A stretch of DNA of 28,605 nt from JAVVPO01 sp036655715 (GTDB taxonomy: Bacteria > Bacillota > Clostridia > Lachnospirales > Cellulosilyticaceae): positions 1-28,605 of the forward strand of contig JAVVPO010000025.1 in NCBI GenBank assembly GCA_036655715.1. Reading direction: 5' to 3'. The notes below the pieces were generated by a model. The model saw nothing but the letters and a program-made list of their open reading frames with translations, searched no databases and was not told where the DNA came from. The position numbers and the translations under genes are program-made. Positions 22,884-28,605 of this stretch are shown in pieces (within the stretch, counting starts at the first letter, position 1; every line of letters starts with the position of its first letter).

Positions 22884-23780
22884 ATGTTTGGTTATGTTAC
22901 CCCCCTCAAAGACGAACTAAAGGTTGCCCAATTTGAAGATTTCAGAAGCTACTACTGTGGACTTTGCCAGCATATTCGCAGGGATTATGGCCAGCTTCCT
23001 AGATTGATACTTAATTATGACATGACAGCTTTAGCCCTTCTTCTAGATGGGCTAAGCCCTCATAAATCTTATATTCGCAGACAAATTTGTCTTACTCATC
23101 CTCACAAGAAAAAGCCTATGATTATTAATAATGATGCTTTATCTTATGCCGGGGCTATGAATGTAGCCTTAGTCTACTATAAGCTACTAGATGATGTGCA
23201 AGATGATAAAGACCTAAAAAGCAAAGCTTTAGCTGCAAGCCTTAAGCCATACAAGAATAAGTTTCCAAGAGAAATCAATCCTATCTTAAAAATGATAGAG
23301 ACCAACTTGCAAGCTCTCTATCATTTAGAAGCAACTAAAGAGTTCTCTTCTCTTGATGAGATTAGTGATCCTTTTGCTCAGATTGTTGCTAACATTCTTG
23401 TGATGTATCCCTATGAGTTACGTGAAGATAACGCAGAACTTAGGCAACAACTCTATCAGTTTGGTTATGCCCTTGGTAAATGGATTTATCTTATTGATGC
23501 GTTAGATGATTTAGAAACAGACTTGAAAAATGACAAGTTCAATCCTCTTCTTCATCTTTATCAGCAAGAAAACGAATCTTATGAACAGCTACTAAGCCAC
23601 GTGAGCGAACCTGTTACCTTTACTTTACTTAACTGTGGTTATGTCTGTAAATCAGTACTTAAACGCCTACCACTTATTCGCAGTAGAGCTTTACTCAATA
23701 ATATTGTAGTACTCGGTATGATGGATCAATATACTAAAGTAACTTCTTCTTGTCATTGTAAGAAGAAAGCAGGGAGGTAA
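22884..23780 (+). CDS. DUF5685 family protein with two Asp-rich motifs
   Basis: All-helical protein of 298 residues. The N-terminus MFGYVTPLKDELKVAQFEDFRSYYCGLCQHIRRDYGQLPRLILNYD carries the hallmarks of DUF5685 (YYCGLC, then R.DYGQ, quoted here in pieces), a family of unknown function in Firmicutes and Actinobacteria. I also see YYKLLDDVQDDKD (D103, D104, D107, D108: a DDxxD pattern) and IDALDDLETDLKNDKFNPL (D205, D208, D209, D213), spaced about 100 residues apart. Paired Asp-rich motifs at this spacing mark all-alpha isoprenoid synthases (squalene/phytoene synthase, prenyl diphosphate synthase). The function is unproven. The C-terminus ends with a CHCKKK motif. SD TAGGAGG precedes the ATG. 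Confidence 0.85.
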   Translation: MFGYVTPLKDELKVAQFEDFRSYYCGLCQHIRRDYGQLPRLILNYDMTALALLLDGLSPHKSYIRRQICLTHPHKKKPMIINNDALSYAGAMNVALVYYKLLDDVQDDKDLKSKALAASLKPYKNKFPREINPILKMIETNLQALYHLEATKEFSSLDEISDPFAQIVANILVMYPYELREDNAELRQQLYQFGYALGKWIYLIDALDDLETDLKNDKFNPLLHLYQQENESYEQLLSHVSEPVTFTLLNCGYVCKSVLKRLPLIRSRALLNNIVVLGMMDQYTKVTSSCHCKKKAGR

Positions 23781-23785
23781 GTTTA

Positions 23786-24322
23786 TTGTCTGCAAAAAAT
23801 ATATCCATGGGCGGTATTTTAACTGCGCTTACCATCATCCTCTTATATTTAACTTTGCTTATTCCGACTAATACGCTTACTTTGCTTACACTAGCAGCTT
23901 TTATGGTACCTATTGCACTTATGCGTTGTAATCTAAGAACATCTATACTTGTTTATATCTGTTCAAGCATACTCAGTTTCTTACTACTTCCTTTTAATAT
24001 ATTCTTGCTCTATACAAGCTTCTTTGGTTGCTATGGTATTATCAAATCTCTTATTGAAGGATTAGATAAGCTAGCACTTGAATGGGTACTCAAACTTATT
24101 TATTTTAATATAGTCTTTTTTATATGTATTAACATTATTGAAGAGTTCTTAAATCCTAGTCTATTTGACAACTTAAATGCTCTTGCTGCTAAATTCCTAC
24201 CAGGATTATCTTATGGTGGTTTCCTCATGCTTTGGCTTGCAGGTCAAGTGGTGTTTGTCTTATTTGATTATGCATTAACTTTACTTATTGATACTTATTA
24301 TAAGTATTTTAGAAACAACTAA
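23786..24322 (+). CDS. Multi-pass membrane protein of unknown function
   Basis: Hydrophobic protein of 178 residues with about five or six membrane helices (near 8-27, 29-47, 52-70, 73-90, 104-120, 141-168). I do not recognise a named family with confidence; the MGGILTALTIILLYLTLLIPT start resembles small ECF S-component or YybS-like proteins. It begins with TTG 23786, supported by AGGGAGG (23771-23777) 8 nt upstream; an ATG six codons later lacks a site. It lies 5 bp after the DUF5685 gene and completes the three-gene operon, so it is probably the membrane partner of that unit. Confidence 0.85.
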   Translation: MSAKNISMGGILTALTIILLYLTLLIPTNTLTLLTLAAFMVPIALMRCNLRTSILVYICSSILSFLLLPFNIFLLYTSFFGCYGIIKSLIEGLDKLALEWVLKLIYFNIVFFICINIIEEFLNPSLFDNLNALAAKFLPGLSYGGFLMLWLAGQVVFVLFDYALTLLIDTYYKYFRNN

Positions 24323-24325
24323 ATA

Positions 24326-24390
24326 AAAAGGGATAACTTATAGAATGAGTTCATTTAACTACGTCTATAAGTTATCCCTTTTGTTCTTTT
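24326..24390. terminator. Strong bidirectional terminator
   Basis: AAAAGGGATAACTTATAGA (24326-24344) pairs perfectly over 19 bp with TCTATAAGTTATCCCTTTT (24364-24382), followed by GTTCTTTT; the minus side ends in TTTTTATTT. It lies between the DUF5685 operon and the converging cis-prenyltransferase gene and can stop both. Confidence 0.9.
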
Positions 24391-24474
24391 AATTAGTACT
24401 AATCCCTATATTTATCAATCTAGCAACTAAATGCTTCAGTATACCTTTATATCCTAAAATTAATCCTTAATACA

Positions 24475-25125
24475 TTATCCACCAAGAGTAACATCTTGGG
24501 CATTGTACCAGCTAAGTGCCGCCTTGAAATGATCTTCATTAAAATCTGGCCACATATCATCTAATGCAAATATATCTGCATAGACAGATTGTACGGGTAA
24601 GAGTCCTGAAAGCCTTTGTCTCCCACCTAAGCGTATGACCAAATCAATACGTGATACATCTTTAGACATGAGACAGTCATAAATACTCTTACGATTTTTA
24701 GAATGTGTATCCATATGTCCTAGATCCCATTCCCATCCATAATTCACTAAGAAGTTTGCTCTGATATGCCCCTCTCCTAAATTGGTACGTGTAGTATAGG
24801 GGAGTAGTTCTTCTGGAAACATCTCTGAATCAGTATTTCCCACCACTAGTAACGCTACATTTTCTGTCTCTATCAGTTTCACCGCATCTACACAAGCTTT
24901 TGCAAAAGCCTCTACCTGCACCTTCGGTCTCTTACAATTATCTGTAGTAAATCCATAATAAGTAACTTCTTCAACACCATACTTCTTGCAAAGTTTTAAA
25001 AACAAAAGTCCTGGGTCTAACCCATGATTATATCCCTCATGCTTTTCAAGTCCTGAAGACTTAGCCCACCGTCTATTTCCATCTGGAATAACAGCAATAT
25101 GTCTTGGTATCCTCAAATTACTCAC
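24475..25125 (-). CDS. Non-canonical cis-prenyltransferase (UppS family)
   Basis: Undecaprenyl diphosphate synthase-family protein of 216 residues, shorter than typical UppS (about 230-260). The P-loop region is HIAVIPDGNRRWAK with catalytic D15; YYGFTTDNCKRP replaces the usual YAFSTENWKRP. The C-terminal signature reads DLVIRLGGRQRLSGLLPVQS and VYADIFALDDMWPDF, where canonical UppS has RTGGExRxSNFLLWQ and AYAE. So the SGE/GGE glutamate is Arg169, SNF is SGL, and the Mg-binding Glu of E. coli (E213) is Asp184. It is probably a condensing enzyme with a different chain length or substrate, not the housekeeping UppS. It converges on the DUF5685 operon and follows the GH18 gene on the same strand. 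Confidence 0.88.
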   Translation of the reverse strand: MSNLRIPRHIAVIPDGNRRWAKSSGLEKHEGYNHGLDPGLLFLKLCKKYGVEEVTYYGFTTDNCKRPKVQVEAFAKACVDAVKLIETENVALLVVGNTDSEMFPEELLPYTTRTNLGEGHIRANFLVNYGWEWDLGHMDTHSKNRKSIYDCLMSKDVSRIDLVIRLGGRQRLSGLLPVQSVYADIFALDDMWPDFNEDHFKAALSWYNAQDVTLGG

Positions 25126-25189
25126 CTCTTTTCTGAATTATATTATTGCCCTAAGACTTAATTTTATTCAGAGCAAAAGGTTCATTTAA

Positions 25190-26863
25190 TTATTTAACCT
25201 TATCTAGTTCATCCCACACATCTGGAGTTTCAAGACCTAATCTCCAAATTGCATAACCTTCTAAATCATATTGGTCAATCATTTCTACCCTCTTTGCAAT
25301 AGTTGGGGCATCTTCTAACCAAACTTTATATCGTTTATTATCTACAACTTTTTCACCGTAAAGTTGCCCTGTATACTCATCTGGTACAGTCTCTATACCT
25401 AGCTCATTCATTCTACGTCTTACTTCTTCCATCCCATAGGCTCTTGTTTCAAGCCCTGCACTTGTTTCTGCCCACATCCTTGAAAAGGTTGGCATACCTA
25501 GAACAAGTTTCTCATTAGGTACATCTTCTAGCGTTGCTTGTAATCCTTGACTAACCCAAGGAAGACTCGCTACAGGTCCTGCTTGTTCAGAACCAGACCA
25601 ATGCTCATCATACGCCATAACAATAAAGTAATCTACGACCTCTGCAATCTTAGACCTTTCATAGTGACCTGACCAAGCTGATGGCATATAAACATCTACA
25701 GATACAGTTAATCCTTTTTTCTTAGCTTGCGGATAAAGCTCACGCATAAACTGTACCCATTCTTGGCTAAATTCTGGCTGTATATTTTCTACGTCTATAT
25801 TAATACCATCTAAATTATAAACTTCTGCATAACCCAGTAATTGATTTATCACATGTTGCCTACGTGATGTACTTGTAAGAATAATCTTAGTGAGCTGTGG
25901 CTCTGTAAAGTTATGGCTCATTAACCCCCATACTTGGAGTCCCTTACTATGTGCTCTATCTACATATTCCTTACTTCCTTTATCAACTAAATTCCCCTCG
26001 GCATCTTCAAACTCAAACCAAGTTGGTGATATAACATTTGCACCTTTAATTTGAGTATATTTTGTACTATTCCAGTTCCCCGCTGTACGTGCAGCTAACT
26101 GATCCCATACTAATTTAACCTTCTCATTTAGTGGATTCTTACTTGGTAATGGCTCGTACTTCTTATCTGCTACTACTTCTGTTTCTCCCACTATTTTAAT
26201 ATCATCCTCTTTGATAAACCCTATTATGCCATTTTCATCTCTTACTCTTGCATAGCCGTTTTCTACACTATATATGATGAGCTGATGATCCTTTTTTACT
26301 TTGTCTATAATAGGCATTTTATGATCTGGGTGTGTTCTAAGTTCTGAGTTTCTAGCATTAACTACTGCGGTTTGCTTTGCTACTCCTAAATCAGAAGCCT
26401 TGTATAATCTGTCATCCACGCCTTTTGTTATATCAAAGTTATATCTAGGTTCTAAATAATTCTCAGAGATATAGGCAATACCGTCTTTCTCAAGTAAAGC
26501 TTCCTGCATTTGACTAATCTTTCCATTAATGCTTACTTCATTACTTCCTCTCGTCATCCTAACGACTTCATTCACTGTCGTAATGGTTAATACACCTTCT
26601 GATGTATCATAGAAAATCGCATCATCTATATATTGCTTCGCAAATTCTTGTGATAAGTAACTTACGCCCTCTATCTCAAGTACTGGTTCTATAGTATCAA
26701 TTCTTTTATCTTCAAACACTAGGTTTAGTTTTCCTGGTGTGAATTCACTAAAATATGTAATAGGATCAACTTCCTCTTTATTCGGCATCCCTACTAATAT
26801 CCCAACAGCTATTGCACCTATTATTATTAAACTTACTAATATTATTAATATTTTCTTTAACAT
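25190..26863 (-). CDS. Membrane-anchored GH18 glycosidase with SH3 domain
   Basis: Exported glycosidase of 557 residues. An N-terminal uncleaved-looking anchor (4-25) is followed by a copper-amine-oxidase-N-like stalk (about 40-145), a bacterial SH3 domain (about 166-225, NARNSELRTHPDHKMPIIDKV) and a GH18 barrel (about 248-555). The catalytic motif LDGINIDVE puts the acid at E359 with D352 and D357; MAYDEHW and WRLGLETPDVWDEL are also family segments. The nearest known type is the peptidoglycan or cortex hydrolase YdhD/SleL group, acting on GlcNAc linkages outside the membrane. GAGGAGG precedes ATG 26863. It may share a transcript with the prenyltransferase, 65 bp downstream. Confidence 0.92.
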   Translation of the reverse strand: MLKKILIILVSLIIIGAIAVGILVGMPNKEEVDPITYFSEFTPGKLNLVFEDKRIDTIEPVLEIEGVSYLSQEFAKQYIDDAIFYDTSEGVLTITTVNEVVRMTRGSNEVSINGKISQMQEALLEKDGIAYISENYLEPRYNFDITKGVDDRLYKASDLGVAKQTAVVNARNSELRTHPDHKMPIIDKVKKDHQLIIYSVENGYARVRDENGIIGFIKEDDIKIVGETEVVADKKYEPLPSKNPLNEKVKLVWDQLAARTAGNWNSTKYTQIKGANVISPTWFEFEDAEGNLVDKGSKEYVDRAHSKGLQVWGLMSHNFTEPQLTKIILTSTSRRQHVINQLLGYAEVYNLDGINIDVENIQPEFSQEWVQFMRELYPQAKKKGLTVSVDVYMPSAWSGHYERSKIAEVVDYFIVMAYDEHWSGSEQAGPVASLPWVSQGLQATLEDVPNEKLVLGMPTFSRMWAETSAGLETRAYGMEEVRRRMNELGIETVPDEYTGQLYGEKVVDNKRYKVWLEDAPTIAKRVEMIDQYDLEGYAIWRLGLETPDVWDELDKVK

Positions 26864-26885
26864 GTCGCTCCTCCTCTACCCTGTA

Positions 26886-26914
26886 AGTATACCACAATAG
26901 ATATCATACTCATA
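26886..26914 (-). promoter_or_regulatory. Promoter of the GH18 gene
   Basis: On the minus strand TATACT (26886-26891) with an extended -10 TG (26893-26894), and a weak -35 TATGAG (26909-26914) 17 bp upstream. Confidence 0.45.
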
Positions 26915-26972
26915 CTTAATATTATGACATATTCCTTACACTTTCTTTATCTTGATAGGTTCTTTTCCCAAC

Positions 26973-27028
26973 AAAAAAGCATTGAATAAGTCATGACTTT
27001 TCAAATTAAGTCACCCTTATTTCAATGC
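26973..27028 (-). terminator. Terminator after the HtrA gene
   Basis: Read on the minus strand, GCATTGAAATAAG (27028-27016) pairs with CTTATTCAATGC (26990-26979) with one bulge. An inner TGACTT/AAGTCA stem extends it and a run of six T follows (26978-26973). Confidence 0.85.
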
Positions 27029-27068
27029 CCTTTATTTATCTTTACTATTCAACCTTGCTATTATTTTT

Positions 27069-28301
27069 TTATCCTTGTATCGGCATTACCTCTGGAGCTT
27101 GAAGAAGTTCCACTTGTAAATTCACTTTTTCATTTCCTCTAATCACTCTTACATTAACTATATCTCCTACTTTTTTAGACTGTATATTACTCTTTAGTTG
27201 TTCAATCGTTGTGATTTTTTGCCCATCAAATTCTAAGATAATATCTTTTGGCTGCATACCTGCAAGATCTGCACTACTACCTGGCACTACACTTGCCACA
27301 TATACACCTACAGGAATTTCATAAGCATCTCCTAAGTTTTGTGACATTGTTGTTCCTGATATACCAAGTGATGGTCTAGCCACTTTACCATTTAACATAA
27401 TCTCTTCTATAATAGGTTTAACATCATTAATAGGAATTGCAAATCCCATACCTTCTATTTCACTATCTACTAATTTAATTGTGTTAATCCCTACCACTTC
27501 TCCTGTTGGTCCAATAAGTGCCCCACCACTATTTCCTGGGTTAATTGCTGCATCTGTTTGAATTAAACTTAAATCCTTATCTGGTAAATTAACGCTTCTA
27601 TTTAGTGCACTCACTACGCCTACAGTTAGTGTATTATTATATGCTTCATCAATTGGAGTTCCTATAGCCATTGCTAAGTCTCCTACCTTTAAAGTATCAC
27701 TATCCCCAAGTGGTGCTACTTTAATAGCTCCTCTTGATTCTTCTGGTATATCCACTTTATTAATAGAAACTACTGCGATATCTGTTAGGGAATCTATCCC
27801 TACTAATTCTGCTTTTACTTTATCATTTCCAAGTAGTGTAACCACTAGGTTGGTTGCCCCTTCTACTACATGGGCATTCGTTACGATATAAACCTTTTCC
27901 TCAGTTTCTGAGAATATAACTCCAGATCCTAGTCCTGACTGTGAGTATTCCCCTGCAAAGGTATTGATAGTCTGATTATTAATAATAGATACAATAGATG
28001 GCCCAACCTCTTCCGCTATGTCTCCAATACTTCCATTTGCTACTACTGGCATCACTTGGTACTTGCTTGTTTCATTAGTAACTGTCTTTGTTTCCACTTG
28101 TTCCTGCAGCCCATTAGCTACTTTTTTCTCATCTAATAAGCTACTTGCCACAGCAAAACTTGCACCAATACTTCCGCCACCTACTAAACTAGCCACTACC
28201 ATACCTACTACAAATTTTTTGAATCCGCCATTCCCCTTTTGTGGTTTTATCGTTTCCACATAATATTGCGCTTCTTTATGTTCTTCATCCTTATACATCA
28301 T
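27069..28301 (-). CDS. htrA: HtrA/DegP-like membrane serine protease
   Basis: S1C-family protease of 410 residues for envelope protein quality control. A cytoplasmic N-terminus (1-28) and one membrane helix (about 29-53) precede the trypsin-like domain. The catalytic triad is H144 (TNAHVVEG), D174 (DSLTDIAVV) and S258 (NPGNSGGALIG). A single PDZ domain follows (about 305-400, with VVPGSSADLAGMQPKDIILEFDG in part). Length and single PDZ match the HtrA/YkdA/YvtA type of Firmicutes. AAGGAGG precedes ATG 28301, which is followed by a second ATG. It has its own promoter and terminator. Confidence 0.95.
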   Translation of the reverse strand: MMYKDEEHKEAQYYVETIKPQKGNGGFKKFVVGMVVASLVGGGSIGASFAVASSLLDEKKVANGLQEQVETKTVTNETSKYQVMPVVANGSIGDIAEEVGPSIVSIINNQTINTFAGEYSQSGLGSGVIFSETEEKVYIVTNAHVVEGATNLVVTLLGNDKVKAELVGIDSLTDIAVVSINKVDIPEESRGAIKVAPLGDSDTLKVGDLAMAIGTPIDEAYNNTLTVGVVSALNRSVNLPDKDLSLIQTDAAINPGNSGGALIGPTGEVVGINTIKLVDSEIEGMGFAIPINDVKPIIEEIMLNGKVARPSLGISGTTMSQNLGDAYEIPVGVYVASVVPGSSADLAGMQPKDIILEFDGQKITTIEQLKSNIQSKKVGDIVNVRVIRGNEKVNLQVELLQAPEVMPIQG

Positions 28302-28352
28302 CTATTCCTCCTTATAACCCCTTTAAAAGTTTTTATTTTATTTGTTGCTATA

Positions 28353-28380
28353 ACTATATAAGAAGTTTTTGAAGTGACAA
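28353..28380 (-). promoter_or_regulatory. Promoter of the HtrA gene
   Basis: On the minus strand TTGTCA (28375-28380), a 16-bp spacer and TATAGT (28353-28358), about 50 bp before the start codon. Confidence 0.45.
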
Positions 28381-28531
28381 TGATTTATTTTTGAAGATAT
28401 AACTACTCAATTATTAACTTTCTGTTATTTTCCATCTTATTTATGACTATTTTTCAAACTCTTTTATCTGAAATCTTATCTCATTATCCTATTTTCTTTC
28501 TTAATCCTTGATTTTACTAGGTTTATAGTTT

Positions 28532-28561
28532 ATGAACTTCTTTATATTTTATGAAGTTCAT
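28532..28561. repeat. Inverted repeat in the terminal non-coding stretch
   Basis: ATGAACTTC (28532-28540) and GAAGTTCAT (28553-28561) form a perfect 9-bp inverted repeat around 12 A/T bases. It could be a weak terminator of a gene beyond the window or a protein-binding site. The rest of 28302-28605 is A/T-rich with stops in all frames; apart from the HtrA promoter I see nothing else in it. Confidence 0.4.
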
Positions 28562-28605
28562 TAATATCTTATTTAAAATCTTTTCGTATTACTCGTAGAC
28601 TTATT

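Overview
The window is low-GC DNA with short intergenic spaces, strong AAGGAGG-type ribosome binding sites, TPP and guanine riboswitches, and short clostridial forms of ThiC and NadB. This points to an anaerobic Clostridia member of the Firmicutes, plausibly Lachnospirales (perhaps a Cellulosilyticum relative; the genus is a guess). A run of exactly 100 Ns at 9640-9739 is a scaffold gap, so this is a draft or metagenome assembly.

Layout. 57-2429 (+): a UBA-like/DUF4342 membrane protein and an OmpR-type two-component system whose kinase has almost no extracellular sensor. 2530-4961 (-): a DUF2087 regulator with a near-consensus promoter, a radical SAM/SPASM protein, a GNAT acetyltransferase and an unlisted remnant of an O-methyltransferase. 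5161-9590 (+): a TPP-riboswitch-controlled thiamine operon thiC-thiW-thiM-thiE-thiD; pyrimidine is made de novo while thiazole appears to be salvaged. After the gap, 9874-17465 (-) reads as one eight-gene operon: THEP1-like NTPase, FecCD/BtuF-type ABC transporter, three-subunit molybdenum hydroxylase of the xanthine dehydrogenase family, and a MocA-like cytidylyltransferase. I infer that the transporter feeds Mo or W to the enzyme. 17634-19170 (-): an NCS2 xanthine/urate permease behind a guanine-class riboswitch that seems to act on translation. Permease and hydroxylase together suggest purine salvage or catabolism. 19251-22386 (-): nadA-nadB-nadC, with a candidate NiaR-type operator over the promoter.

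22470-24322 (+): three genes of unknown function: a TPR protein with a 16-cysteine tail, a DUF5685 protein with two aspartate-rich motifs like those of all-alpha isoprenoid synthases, and a multi-pass membrane protein. They converge through a 19-bp-stem terminator on a non-canonical cis-prenyltransferase (24475-25125, -). This is my best candidate for an undescribed system. The window ends (-) with a membrane-anchored GH18 glycosidase carrying an SH3 domain (25190-26863) and an HtrA-like protease (27069-28301). I saw no tRNA, rRNA, CRISPR array or intact mobile element.
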